Source of the DNA: Tremella fuciformis
Lineage: Eukaryota; Basidiomycota; Tremellomycetes; Tremellales; Tremellaceae
Direction: 5' to 3'
NCBI GenBank assembly: GCA_032768795.1
Contig: CP136500.1
Location: 362,449 to 426,448 of the forward strand
DNA: 64,000 nt
The notes under the pieces were generated by a model. The model saw only the letters and a program-made list of their open reading frames with translations. It was not told where the DNA came from and made no database searches. The translations under genes and the position numbers were made by a program. Below, piece after piece: positions 41,765 to 52,971 of this stretch (position 1 is the stretch's first letter; every line of letters begins with the position of its first letter).

Positions 41765-42780
41765 ATGTCTCGCTCAAACGGAACCAACCAGGAGCACATT
41801 GCCATCCTTGAGGAGCAACTTCAAAGCCTCCTTACTCAGACCGCCACCCTTAAAACCAAGAACAACAATCTATGACAATTGGTTACCTACCTGTCCGCCA
41901 ATCCTCCCGCATCTTGACAGGTCACACCCGACAGTACAACCTCCGCTACAACAACTCGAACAAGCAAACCAAAAGTTGCACAACCGGAGTTCTACCATGG
42001 ACAGCAAAACAAAGTATCGACCTTCATCACTCAGGTCATGATGGTGATCACGCTCAAGCCAAATCCATTCGACACCAAAGAAGCAAAGGTCCTATATGCC
42101 GGATCTTTCCTTTGCGCCACCGCCTTCCTATGGTTTCAATCATTGGTCACCGCCAATCCAAAACCGGACTACATGTTCAACTTCACCAAGTTCTGCACAG
42201 AGCTTTGCAAAACCTTTGGTGACCCCGATAAAGTTGCAACTGCGGAACAATACCTTTACGCTCTCCAACAACGTGGTTCAGCCTCCCAACAGAAATAGGT
42301 GATACGCTCACATGAGCTTGACTCATCCTCGAGTAGCCTCATCGAGGCACACAACCTTGTCGAGGCACACAACCTCGTCGAGGTTCACCCTCGACAAGGT
42401 TGACAAGCTGCCACCAACAATAATTCCGACTATAACGCCGATACCCTCGACGACCTTGTAGAATGCTGCCGCCTGTTGCCCTTTCTCATCACTCATAGCA
42501 AGTGCTGAGCGGGCAACAGGTGATCGGAATCCCATTGCCTCAGAGCTAAGATTCCGTCGCCTCCGCCTATCTTGCCGACTTCATGTGACATGCCGTTCTA
42601 GTCAAATCGAACGATGAAGCAAAGGCTGCCCAATTTTATCAAGAACTCAAGGAGAACATCAAGGACAAGCTCTCTCGGATTGGCAAATCTGCAACATTCC
42701 AGGACTTGCAGGATGCCGCCATCTGCATCAACACTCAACTGTTTGAACCACAGGTTGAGAAAGTAGACCGCCCTCTGTTA
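41765..42780 (+). pseudogene. GypE gag pseudogene
   Basis: Starts ATGTCTCGCTCAAACGG (MSRSNGTNQEHIAILEEQLQ) just inside the GypE LTR and PBS. Frames then shift: 42038-42286 encodes a retrotransposon-gag capsid segment (TKEAKVLYAGSFL...CKTFGDPDKVATAEQYLYAL). After a 273-bp copia solo LTR it continues at 42565 (SNDEAKAAQFYQELKENIKD...FQDLQDAA). Stops and shifts show it is dead. Confidence 0.75.
42287..42559 (+). mobile_element. Solo copia LTR (CAAC...GTCG ends)
   Basis: A 273-bp copy of the copia LTR inserted in the GypE gag, flanked by CCTCC at 42282-42286 and 42560-42564. This target duplication is the main evidence that the LTR ends are CAACAG and CCGTCG and not TG/CA. Confidence 0.8.
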
Positions 42781-43106
42781 TGACCCTACAACTTGGCTCA
42801 TAACACAAACAACACATCAGCCACAGTCAACACTTATTCCGGCGATCACCGACAAAACACTATACTGTTTCCACCAATCCAAGCCACAGTCACTACTCTC
42901 ATTGGTGATCTCAGTACTTTTACCGGTGACCTTCCCTGGAGTCAGTACTTTTATCGGTGACCTGGCTCACCAACCTCAAGCCCCCTTACCATTCCGAGTA
43001 ATTCAGTATCAGCCACTGCAGGGAGGAGAATTGCTTGCAGTCAAGAAATATCGAGTGCTAGGGAAACTTAGGCCGAGAATACATGATAATCCTTGTTGTG
43101 ACACAG
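42781..43106. other. Decayed sequence after GypE gag, no gene
   Basis: No open frame of note. A duplicated piece 'agtacttttaccggtgacc...agtacttttatcggtgacc' occurs at 42914-42961. Probably further GypE relics. Confidence 0.4.
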
Positions 43107-43306
43107 TTATCCTAGAATTCTAGGATAACATCCGTCACATGTGTATTGCCATCAGGAGAGCGCTTTTCAGTCATGTAGGCTTTGGCCAATGCATGAGATT
43201 ACTAGTGTTGACCTTATGGTCCAACAAAGCTGAGAGAACAGGCAGGAATTTAGCCAATAGGTGAGAATCCTTGTGGTGACACAGTTATCCTAGAATTCTA
43301 GGATAA
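43107..43306. repeat. Two more palindrome units
   Basis: 22-bp palindromes at 43107-43128 and 43285-43306 with the same flanks as the left array. This places the same repeat family about 25 kb further towards the telomere. Confidence 0.85.
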
Positions 43307-43373
43307 CATCCGTCACATGTGTATTGCCATCAGGAGAGCGTTTTTCATCCGCGTAGGCTATGGCCAATGCTTG

Positions 43374-43970
43374 AGATTGCTAATGCAGCTGTTGGCGGGA
43401 CGGAGCGAGAGAGAGAGTTAGTGAAGGGAATAAGTCCCATGCAACTCAATTGCGAGAGTACTGGAGTTCTACGAGGGCTCTGCGAGCCTTATGTATCCTA
43501 CGGCGCATCTCATTGCTTCTGCGACTTGTCTCTGCAAGCTCGGCAAGCCCTTGGCTCATCCACGTCGTGCCCATTGTTTTCTCCTTTCCCTTTCTTGAGT
43601 TTGCCGCATCTGGCAAACTTGCTGAGTAAGCATTGAGGAGCCCAATTGTCCTTCAACGGCAAGCATGGCGCGCGCGGCAAGCGTCAAAGAGCTCCTTGCT
43701 GTCGATGAGAGCTGTGGTGACAACGGGGCTTCGCTGTGCGAGAGATGTATCCTTTTGATGGATGCGGTGATATTGCAAGGGTTGGTCTTGGCAAGTTGCG
43801 GCAAGCTTCGGCGAGCGCCGATGAGTGCTTGGCTCAAGCTCCTTTGGCCAGGTCTTGCTGGTGCTTCCGTGTCATTTGTGACACTGTGCCCAACCTTGTA
43901 TTGAGCCCCTGCAAGATTGCATAGGATGCAGAACTGTCGACGTGACAATTGAGGAGGAAGGCAAGCATAA
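43374..43970 (-). repeat. Degenerate dispersed repeat, reverse orientation
   Basis: Reverse complement of the CCGCCAACAGCTGC family (see 880 and 31270). Its right part (GTGACACTGTGCCCAACCTT...GAGCCCCTGC, 43877-43913) resembles the GypC 3' LTR edge at 47256-47293. It may therefore be an old GypC-type LTR region. No gene. Confidence 0.45.
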
Positions 43971-44224
43971 CAACGGAAATAGGTGATACGCTCACATGAG
44001 CTTGACTCATCCTCGAGTAGCCTCGTCGAGGCACACAACCTCGTCGAGGGTGAACCTCGACGAGGTTGACAAGCTGCCACCAACGATAACTCCGACTATA
44101 ACGCCGATGCCCTCGACGACCTTGTAGAATGCTGCCGCCTGTTGCCCTTCTCATCACTCATAGCAAGTGCTGAGCGGGCAACAGGTGACCGGAATCCCAT
44201 TGCCTCAGAGCTAAGATTCCGTCG
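43971..44224 (+). mobile_element. Copia-2 5' LTR (254 bp)
   Basis: CAACGG...CCGTCG, followed by TGGTAACGTCTCG as in Copia-1. Shorter than Copia-1's LTR by loss of part of the CCTCGACGAGG repeats. Confidence 0.75.
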
Positions 44225-44321
44225 TGGTAACGTCTCGTTCGACAAGTCGCGGTAGATAGAACGCGTCAACAAACTCGTCGACCTTGCCTACGCACCGCCA
44301 GCTTCGAAGTGGTCCTCCGTC

Positions 44322-46790
44322 ATGCCATCTGTGCAGACGGTGAAAGAAGAGCGCAAGCTCAATGGGCGTGACAACTATGCCCAGTGGGTGCGCAAGATTC
44401 GAGTCGTCCTCGGATCCGCCGGTCTCGTACCCCACATCACCAAGGACGCGTCAGCGATTCGGGCACTCGTCGAGGCTCGATATCCAGTGTCACGTCCGGC
44501 CACAGCAGCCGAGACATCGAAGAGAGCAGTTGCTCTATACGAGCATGAGAAGGAGCAGTCCACCGCCCTCTCCACTCTCTACGGCAGTCTGACAGAGACT
44601 GTCCAAAATAAGCTTCCCTCGAGCCTGATCGACTTCGAGAATCCTCAACCGAAGGGGCTTTACGATCATCTGGTCACCACATATGGGGCCGACAATGGAT
44701 CTCGCCTGGCCGAACTATGGTCATCAATCTTCGGCGAGACCATCCCAGAGAATGGGGACCCCGAACCTCATCTCACAGCTATCCGGTCGCAACTGGCCAA
44801 AATCACCTCCTCCGCCATCACTTCCAAGCTCACCCTTGAGCAATTCGCCAACCAGATCGGCGCATACGCCGCCATCCGTCGCCTACCGTCCTCATACGGC
44901 CTCCTCGCATCGACCTTCTACTCAGGGACCTCGTCGAACAAGATCCACCTCGACGAGGTTATCGATAGGGTCGCCGATGAACATCGCAGACGTCGACAAA
45001 AGGGCGAGAGCGTAAACAAGATGGGGATGCTCAGCAAATCTCTGCAGAAACCGGCAGCCAAGAGATGCATCCACCACCCGGATCAGGGGAGGCACTCCAC
45101 AGATGAGTGCTGGAAAGTGATTGGAGTGCCGAAGCACATCCAGGAGCAGAGGTCGGCTAAGGAAGCAGACAGGAGGAAGAAGCAAGGAGGACAAGCGGGA
45201 AAAGGAATGAAGGCGAGAGAGCAGAGCGAGTCAGGAGATGACTCATCGAGTGAGGTCAAGAGAAACTCGTCGAGGGAGACAAAGGAGGAAGGCTATTACG
45301 CGACAGAGATCGCGCTACATGCCCACGACAACCTTCCATCCACCTCCATCATCATCGACAGCGGTGCTACAAGTCCGTTCATTAAGGACAAACACCTCCT
45401 CTCTCACCTCACCAAGCTCGACAAGCCCATAAAAATCCAGATTGGACATGGGTCAATTGTCGAGGCTACACACTCCGGCCGCCTGACATTCGAGAACGTA
45501 TGGTACAAGAACGCCCTCTACGTCCCTTCATTCTCGCACAACCTCCTCTCAACACAGCGCCTCGGCCCATACACAGGGACACATTGGCGCTTCTCAAAGG
45601 ACTCGGCTACATTGGTCGAGAAAGGAAAGGTCATCCTCCGGGGCAAGAAACTCGGCAACCTATGGGTTGTAGACGACACACCGGTACGCACCACCTCGCA
45701 CATTCACCGAGCACTTCAGGCAAGAGAAAACACTGAAGCCGAAGACAACCGCCTCCTCACCTGGCACAAACGCCTAGGTCACTCGAACATGAGGAAGGTG
45801 TGGGAGCTTGGGAAGGAGGGGAAGCTAGGCGCAAAGTGGACGGGATTGTTTCGGAGAGTCGAATGCATGGATTGCCTGAAAGGAAAGGCAACGCGCTCGG
45901 CATCTCTACCTAATCCTCGTCGAGCCAGCAAACCCCTCGTCGAGGTATCAGTCGATCTATGGGGACCAGCGACCGCCCAGTCAAGAGAAGGCTTCCAATA
46001 CTTCCTCACCTGCTACAACGACCACAGCAAATACGTGCAGGCCATACCACTCAAGAAGAAGTCGGATGCAGCCGAAGCACTACAAGACTACATCAAGTTG
46101 GCAGAGAATCAGCTTGATCGAACGGTCAAAACCATCCGCTCAGACCAAGGAGGCGAATTCACGAGCAAGGAATTCAGCCACTGGTGTAAAAGCAAGGGAA
46201 TTGAGCACACCCTCACGCCGACCGACGCACACAATCAGAACAGTCGGGTCGAAATCGTCCATCTCACCATCCTCAACGACATTCGGACATGTCTCTCGGA
46301 CTCGAACCTGCCAAGCCAATTCTGGGTCGACGCATTACGATATGTAGTCTTCACCAGAAATAGGCTACCAGACTCCACCAGAAAAATCCCGATAACGCTC
46401 TTCCGACCAAACCACGACATCGACCTGCAGTACCAAGGGATGCAGCCATTTGGCCACCGCTGCATTTACCGAGTCGTGAGCCCCGCATCAAAGCTCGATG
46501 AGCGAGGGCAATGCGGTCAACTACTGGGATACACAGAAGGGAGCTGGGGCTACAAGGTGTTGACCCAATCCAACAGGGTCATCGCAAGCCGAGACGTCAC
46601 ATTCATCACGGGCAAGAAGACAACGCCCAGTTCAGATGAACCGCAACGGATCCTGGAGCCGCCTCAACCTGAACCTCAACAAACGTCGACGAGCCTCGAC
46701 GAGGATGACGATACATCCATCGAGCTGAACGAGATAGTCGAGGCAGGGGAGGCACCAGAAGAAGAGGAACAAGGGGAAGAGATGGACGAC
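44322..46790 (+). pseudogene. Copia-2 gag-pol, truncated before RT
   Basis: An open frame of about 823 codons to the break: capsid, knuckle (CIHHPDQGRHSTDECW), protease (IIDSGATSPFI), GAG-pre-integrase (WHKRLGH...CMDCLKG), integrase core (VDLWGPAT, YNDHSKY, RSDQGGEF), and an acidic linker. At 46790 it is cut by the GypC LTR inside the linker (copy 1 continues with DIPPQ). The frame runs on into the LTR as a meaningless 41-residue tail. One Asp in the integrase DDHSKY segment of Copia-1 is Asn here. Confidence 0.88.
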
Positions 46791-47261
46791 TGTCACGACG
46801 ACCGCCTTCTCTGTCCAGGGCCCGGCGGGCACGTACTCCGAACGGTCGGCGTGGGGGTCGTTGACGTAGGTGGGAATGAGCGAGTTGGGCGAAGAGCTCG
46901 GCGAGGGACTCGCTGAGCTCGAGGAGATGAACGGGTTGAGCGAGGGGTGCGGCGAGGGACTCGTTGAACTCGGCGAGCAGGAAGGTGAACTCGACGAGCG
47001 GGAGCGAGTTGAGGGAGATGGGCGAGGTACTCGGCGGGGGACTCGGTATCGCTGGCAAGCCAAGCGACGGGACGGCGCAGGCAGTCTACGTGTCTGCAGA
47101 GAACAACAATTGGGAGAAGACTACGGAACGTATCGCGCGCCCAGTCTTCCTAAGTATCCGTCGTCCCTCGGCGAGCTCGGCGAGTGGCGCGTTGAATCAA
47201 CAAGTCCGAGCTCCGTCTCCCCACGTGGCTTCCATGTGCTCTTCCTACGTCCGTTGTGACA
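46791..47261 (-). mobile_element. GypC 3' LTR (471 bp)
   Basis: Starts TGTCACGACGACCGCC and ends CCGTTGTGACA. The following plus-strand CTCTGCCC reads GGGCAGAG on the element strand, a PPT-like match to GypB's GAGGCAGAG. It has many GAGCTCGGCGAGGGACTCG boxes. The other LTR is missing, so no target duplication can be checked. Confidence 0.7.
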
Positions 47262-47522
47262 CTCTGCCCAACCTTACGATCGAGCCCCTGCGAGATAGTC
47301 GTGGTGGTGGAAGTCGGCGGCGGAGTCGGCGAGGTCGACGAGGGACTCGGCGAGGGGCTCGGTGAGGGACTCGGCGAGACGGTCAGCGAGGTCCTTTCAG
47401 GTACGATGTTGATGCGGCGAGACGCACTAGTTGCTGGGCAACCAAACACACGACCAAGGACGAGTGGAGAGAGGACTCAGCTTTTCCATTCTCTGCTACC
47501 TCATCACTCGGCCAGCAACAAC

Positions 47523-49626
47523 ATGGCCCCAACAACACCAGCGGCAACCCGCAAGGCGAGCGCGGCGAGACGACGAGCCCAAGCGGAGGGGCAGACCAGT
47601 GAGTCGGCGCGCGGAGCGCGCCGAGCGAGCGAACTGGTGGCTGACGCGAAGGGTGGGGCGGGCGATTTGTCGTGCCGTCGAGGGTAGCCCTGGTTGTGCA
47701 GGGCCAGGGGGCGGAGCGAGGAGGGGGAGAGGGGCGAGAGTGTCACGATGCTGCGCTCTCCCGTTGGCAGAGGCCCTCTCGCACAATATCAGAGTCAAGA
47801 ATAAAGGATAAAGGGGTAGAAACGAGGATGTCGAGGTAGGATCCTCGTCGAGGTTGGATCCTCGTCGAGGTTACAAGGTCGTCGAGGTAACAAGGTCGTC
47901 GAGAATACAGTGTGAGTGCAACTCAGCCACGCTGCGTGCCACGGAGAGAGTGAGATCGTCAATGATGATCCATGAGACTCAATCAGAGAGTGCTGAAGAA
48001 CTACGACGGGCGCCCGGGGCATCCTATATGACTCTGCGCCTGCTTCCCGTCGTCGCGCGTTCATTCAACGTCTACTCCCTCGTCGAGGTTCTCCAGCCCG
48101 AGGTAGGTCACGTGTCGGCCACGTGAGAGGTGTCGGTCACGTGTATAGGTCGTCGAGGGCGTGGCCGTCGTGACAGAGAGGAGCAGCCGACGCGACGTGA
48201 GCGACCGTGAAGAGTAAGATGCAGTGTTGACGGGAAGGATTCGACGGCACCCAGCGGACCTTTGGACGCGGGCGCGGCAACCGTCGAGAGAGCTCGGCAA
48301 GCGACGAGCTCGAGGTCGAGGAGCTCGGCGAGGGAGAAGTCGTTGGGGAGGTGATGCGAGGAGTGGTGGATGGAGAGGAAGAGGAGGAGGAGGAGGAGGA
48401 CGTCAGCTCGCTGCTAACGCAGCTTGAGCAGGAGGATGAGGAGATGGGCGGGGGCGAGGAGATGGGGATGGAGGTGGACGAGGGCGACGCGGAGAGGCTC
48501 GAGCTCGAGCCTGCTCTGCCGGTGGACGAAGGAGAGGGCAAGCGGATGGGGCAGCGCCGGCGTAAGTCACAGCGGCACTGCCAAGAAGAGACGAGACTGA
48601 CGGGTAGGGCTGGAGCGAACCGATAGCGTCTTTGACGCCGAGGCACAGTGGCGGGCTGTGGCTACCGCCTTCCTTAACCCCTTCGACCGACCCGACTCGG
48701 AGGCCCCCATGTGCGACGTGGTCTACTCTGTCGTGCATGACTTACCCCTCGGCAAGCGATTACCCACACCGCCGCCCACACAACCCAGTCGCCGACCACG
48801 AGGCGAGGCAAGCGGCTCGCGCGGCGAGGTGAGCGAGATCAGGGAGGTCAGCGCGGTCGACGACTTCGACATGGAGGCAGAGGAGGCGGCTGAGGCCGCG
48901 CTGCAGGCGGCGGCCAAGAGGATGGAGGCCTCTATGGAGGCGCTGCAGGCGGCGATGGGCTGGAAGGGCAAGGGAAGGGAGGAGGGGGAGAGGAGGGGAG
49001 AGGGGGAAGAGGCGCCAAGACCGACACCGCGAGCGGCGCCGCGGACGCCTGCGGCAGCCGCGACACCTTCCCGGAGACCGGCGGCGCCTCCAGCAACCCC
49101 GCGCCGAGCCGGACGGCATGAGAATCGGACGCCATCGAAGATTCTCGTCAGTGCCCATTCACAACCAGCGGTAGACACTCATCAGCAGGACCGCCACAAG
49201 GACGCGGTAGACGCCGAGCGGCCGTGTCGTCGGTGTAGACGAGAGGGACGCCGCTGCCTCGTCCCGCCGGGCACAATAGGCCGAAAGTGCTTCACCTGCA
49301 CCACCGGCCGCTGTACTCTTCAGGATGGGGAGGCGCGGTCCAGCTCGCCGAGCGCCGAACGGACGCCACTGCGCGGCGAACCCCCGGCGACACCGCGGCG
49401 CGACGCGCCGCCCGCGACCCCTCAGCGGTCTGCGGAACGCCACATCGGCCCAGGCGACTTTGCAGCCGCCCAGGGCCTCGCGGCGCTCGCGCGCAGCCCG
49501 GACAATCCCCGACTGCGTCAATACGCCGTCAATGAGCTACGGCGCATGCTTGGGGTGGATCTGAGCGAGTGGGGTCTTGACGACCTCAACGGAGGACCAG
49601 CCCCCGGTGGGTCGGGAGGGCAATAA
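47523..49626 (+). CDS. GypC antisense gene: six-cysteine zinc-cluster protein
   Basis: A plus-strand gene opposite to GypC pol. First exon 47523-47598 (MAPTTPAATRKASAARRRAQ) ends at a GTGAGT donor. A middle exon around 48250-48559 is strongly acidic (a run of eight Glu, then EMGGGEEMGMEVDEG). An intron of about 46 nt (GTAAGTCACAG...GACGGGTAG) leads to the last exon, about 48606-49626. That exon has AQWRAVATAFLNPFDRPDS, an Ala-rich helix and the cluster C-x2-C-x6-C-x10-C-x2-C-x4-C (CRRCRREGRRC...CFTCTTGRC, about 49219-49314). It ends with a helical tail (LARSPDNPRLRQYAVNELRR). An LTR-S solo LTR sits between the first and middle exons, so the transcript may be disturbed. It converges on GypC pol (gap 96 bp). 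Confidence 0.7.
47741..48175 (+). mobile_element. Solo LTR-S (435 bp) inside the GypC antisense gene
   Basis: TGTCACGATGCTG...GCCGTCGTGACA with target duplication GAGAG (47736-47740 and 48176-48180). Near-identical to the other LTR-S copies, so recent. Confidence 0.92.
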
Positions 49627-49719
49627 GAAGGGGTGTGTGTGTGTGTGTTCATAGTCGTTGATTATAGAGTGCTCTGTGCATCATTCTTGTGAACGCATTA
49701 TTCAGGCAGGAATACGCAG

Positions 49720-51120
49720 TGTTCATACGGCTCGGCGAGCGCCTCGCCGAGGCTTCGGCGCACTTGATGGCTTCTCTGGGTGAGCGGCGTGGAAGTCCGC
49801 GACGAGCTTGGCGGCCGACTCGCTCACATGAGCTAACGGCTCCCAAGTCGCGCGCTCATCCGTGAGCTCAAAGCCCAACCACTCAACGAGGTACTCAAGG
49901 CGTCCACGGCGTATTCGAGAATCCAGGATCGCCGCGACCTCCCAGCTCTCTCCCAGCTCGCTGTCCACTTCCACCGGGTCGGGAGGCCCGTACGACTGAC
50001 CGGGCAAGGTAGGCTGTTGGAAGGGTTTCAGGAGGTTGACGTGAAAGACGTCGTGACACTTCATGGAGGGAGGGAGAGCGAGGCGGTACGTTACCGGGTT
50101 GACCTGCTCGACGATCTCAAACGGTCCACCGAACTTGAGGTCCAGCTTCTTCATCGGTCGCCGAGTCTCGATGTTCTTCAGCGAGAGGAGCACCGAGTCG
50201 CCGATCTTGAAGCTGGGCGGCGACGAGTGCTTAGCATCGTAGTGCCTCGCATAATCGCGGTTTGCCGCCTCAATGTTAGCCCGACAGAGCTCATGCAGGT
50301 CACTCAGCTTTGTTGCCTTCCGCAGTCCCAGTTGTTCGCCGGCATCCGCACCCTCCTTCTCCGAGTTCTCCGAGTTCTCCGTCCACCTCGGCGAGTACCC
50401 AAAGTTTGCTACAAACGGAGACATCTCGATAGCCGAGTGCTTCCAGTTGTTGTACGAGAACGACGCGCATGGCAAGAGTTTAGCCCAGTTGTCTTGCTGA
50501 TAGGTCGAGAAAACCCGGAGATACTGCTCGAGTACTTGATTCACCCGCTCGGTTTGCCCATCAGTCTGAGGATGGAAGGCCGTGAACAAGGACAGCTTAA
50601 TACCCAAGGCCTTGCACAAGTTGCCCCACAGCTTACTGGTGAACTTGGAGCCTTGATCGGAGACGATGGATTGCGGGAGCCCGTGTTGACACACCACGTG
50701 ATCTATGATCAACTCGGCGAGTCCCGCCGAGTTGAGCCGAGTGGTCGTCGGAATGAAAATCGCCCACTTGGTCAGTCTGTCAAGAACCACCAGAATCGAG
50801 TCACAACCGTTAGAGACCGGTAAGGGTTCGATAAAGTCCATGGAAATGGATGCCCAAGGCCTCTCAGCTACCTCCAGCGGCTGGAGGAAGCCGTGAGCTC
50901 GGTGACGGTCAGTCTTGGTCCGCTGGCATATTGCGCATGCGCGAACGAAGGCCTCCACGTCGCGCCGAAGGCCAAGCCACGCATAGTCCCGCTTCACCAG
51001 CTCGAGAGTCTTCATGACGCCCGGATGGCCGGCGAGGATAGCTTCGTGCCGCCCCTTCAGGATCTGCACCCGTTCTGGCCCCGGTTCCACGTAGAGTCGT
51101 CCGTTGACTCGCAGCCCTAA
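49720..51120 (-). pseudogene. GypC pol remnant: integrase and chromodomain
   Basis: A 455-codon open frame (51090-49723), extendable slightly upstream: integrase zinc module (GHPGVMKT...CAICQRTKT), core (MDFIEPLPV, VSDQGSKF, distal Glu), GPY-like region and chromodomain (SWEVAAILDSRIRR...YLVEWLGFE...WEP). Closely related to GypB by order and motifs. Everything upstream (gag, protease, RT, 5' LTR) is missing beyond about 51120, where G-rich subtelomeric repeat begins. A GT microsatellite lies just downstream (49635-49648). Confidence 0.88.
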
Positions 51121-51127
51121 CAGTATG

Positions 51128-51290
51128 AAATCCTGACCTGGGGGGCCGGGTACATGATCCGACTGGGGGTTTCGTCATTTTACTGGGGGCTACCGTAATC
51201 TGGAACCGGGGGTCTCGTCATTGCACTGGGGGGAGGCCCAAAAGTTCGACTGGGGGTCGAGGCCTCTGAACTGGGGGGGCAATATGGGGG
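51128..51290 (+). repeat. G-run-rich segment
   Basis: About ten runs of five to seven G (ACTGGGGG-type motif) in 160 bp. G-quadruplex formation is plausible. No gene. Confidence 0.6.
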
Positions 51291-51296
51291 GTCCTA

Positions 51297-51412
51297 GATG
51301 ACGTGTTGACGTACGACGAACCGACGTAACAACGCAATGACGTGACGACGCAATGACGTGATGACGCGCCGACGGGATGACGGGACGACGTGATGACGTG
51401 ATGACGCAGCAA
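51297..51412 (+). repeat. TGACG short tandem repeat
   Basis: Irregular repeats of (A)TGACG(T/C): ATGACGTG, TTGACGTACGACG, AATGACGTGACGACG and so on. Low-complexity tandem DNA. Confidence 0.75.
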
Positions 51413-51493
51413 CAAGCAGCCTCTGTATATGGGTCCCCAGCCTTACCGTTGGCTCTTGGCCGCAGAGCTACGTCTGCTTCTTTGTTCTCTTGA

Positions 51494-51735
51494 CTCTACA
51501 TCCACGGCCCGCCCTTGCCTCTCCGGCCCAGAGCCTTCAACCCCAGAGGTATCTCCGGATATCTGTCCTCTCGACTCTACATCTGCGGCCGTCCCTTGCC
51601 TCTCCGGCCATAGCCTTTGACCCCAGAGCTATCTCCCGACCACTGTCCTCCCGACTCTACATCTCCGGCCGCCCCTTGCCTCTCCGGCCTGAAGCCTTCG
51701 ACCCCAGAGCTATCTAACAACCACCGCTCTGCTCT
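51494..51735 (+). repeat. 80-bp tandem repeat, 3 units
   Basis: Units start CTCTACATC at 51494, 51575 and 51655, each with CCCTTGCCTCTCCGGCC and ACCCCAGAG. The frames over it are repeat artefacts. Positions 51736-52029 show no gene. Confidence 0.8.
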
Positions 51736-52029
51736 CCTCCCCTCTTGGCGGCCCTTATGCTCGTAACTCTACGGCCTCTCCTTGCGTCTCTACATCCTAA
51801 TTCACGGCCAGGGCTTAGGGCCACCAGGGCGCCTAACTCATCGACTCGACCTTACTATATAGCAAAAATAGCAGGGGGGGTGCTATGCATCCCGCGGTAT
51901 CGGCCATTTGCACCAGGGGTCGCCGCGGTTGCTCAGCCTATCCGCGAGTTACGTTGTGGTATTGGACATTTTTGGGTGGTGGGAGGTCTCTCCTCACCCG
52001 CATACGGGGCGCGGGTAATGCACAATCTC

Positions 52030-52177
52030 GGTGGGAGAGACCTCTCTCATCCCGAACACGGGGCGCGTTAATGGACGATTTTGGTGGGAGAGACCTCTCT
52101 CATCCCGAACACGGGGCGCGTTAATGGACGATTTTGGTGGGAGAGGCCTCTCCCATCCCGAACACGGGGGCGGAACG
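52030..52177 (+). repeat. 53-bp tandem repeat, 3 units
   Basis: Units start GGTGGGAGAG at 52030, 52083 and 52136, with CATCCCGAACACGGGG and TTAATGGACGATTTT. Confidence 0.85.
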
Positions 52178-52296
52178 CGGTTTTGCAGGAACGGTCAGGA
52201 ACAGGAGGGTCCTTTATCGACTTAGTCGTTGCAGAGACTGGTTGGTCAGTCGGGCGGGACATCCCCGTGGGCGACGTCGTGGGGAAGCATAGCGTC

Positions 52297-52960
52297 TTAG
52301 GGGTTAGGGGGTTACAGGCAGGTTCCGGGGGGGGGGACTTTCTTGCGCATCGAGATTTTTGAATTTTTCTTTTTGGATTCAAAAAGTTCGACAAAAAAGC
52401 TATTCGTAAATGTAATGATCTTCCCGATCGGGTAAAAACTGACGGATTTACGGGCATCCAAAGTGGACTGGGTATTTGACTTTGGTTGGCTGTGACGCAA
52501 TCAATAATTGGAATATTGAGTTGATTGTCAAAGTAAGTACCCTAATATGGCTCCAAATATATGTGGAATGACTCTCACATGCATCCCTGACTTCACGTAA
52601 AACGGTCCAAGGGGGGACCCTTGGAGTTTGCTGGTTGTGAGTGAAATTATTTTTGTGATGTGAAGGGTGCTACTATACTCTATTTGACGAGCTGATTCTG
52701 AATCTCTAGCCCATTCCCAGATCGAAGCGAAATTGGCGGAGTTAATCCCCCCAAAAGCCCAGTAAGTCTGCCCAAGGGGGGACCCTTGTAGCTTTTTCCG
52801 GTGCTGGATAAAATTATTCTGCAAGTATAATGGTTGGTACTATACTCCATTTCCCGAGCTGACTGTGAATCTCTAACCCATTCCAAGATCGGAGCGAAAC
52901 TGGCGGAGGTAACCCCCCCGATAGCCCAGTACGTCTGCCCAAGGGGGGGACCCTAACAGT
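52297..52960 (+). repeat. Subtelomeric module copy 1, starting with interstitial telomere tract
   Basis: Opens with TTAGGGGTTAGGGGGTTA (52297-52314), then ACAGGCAGG, a G9 run, the GACTTTCTTGCGCATCGAG block, the CTTCCCGATCGGGTAA block and three CCAAGGGGGGACCCTTGG units of the ~168-bp satellite. The same order occurs at 57865 and 58364. Confidence 0.85.
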
Positions 52961-52971
52961 ATTCTGCAGTA

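Noticed and set aside
46791..47261. Interpreting the GypC LTR as another LTR-S or GypB LTR
   Set aside because: They share the TGTCACG/GTGACA ends only. The internal sequence (GAGCTCGGCGAGG boxes) is different.
51297..52177. Possible CRISPR-like arrays
   Set aside because: Units are contiguous tandem repeats of 53-80 bp or short TGACG runs without unique spacers, and the genome is fungal.
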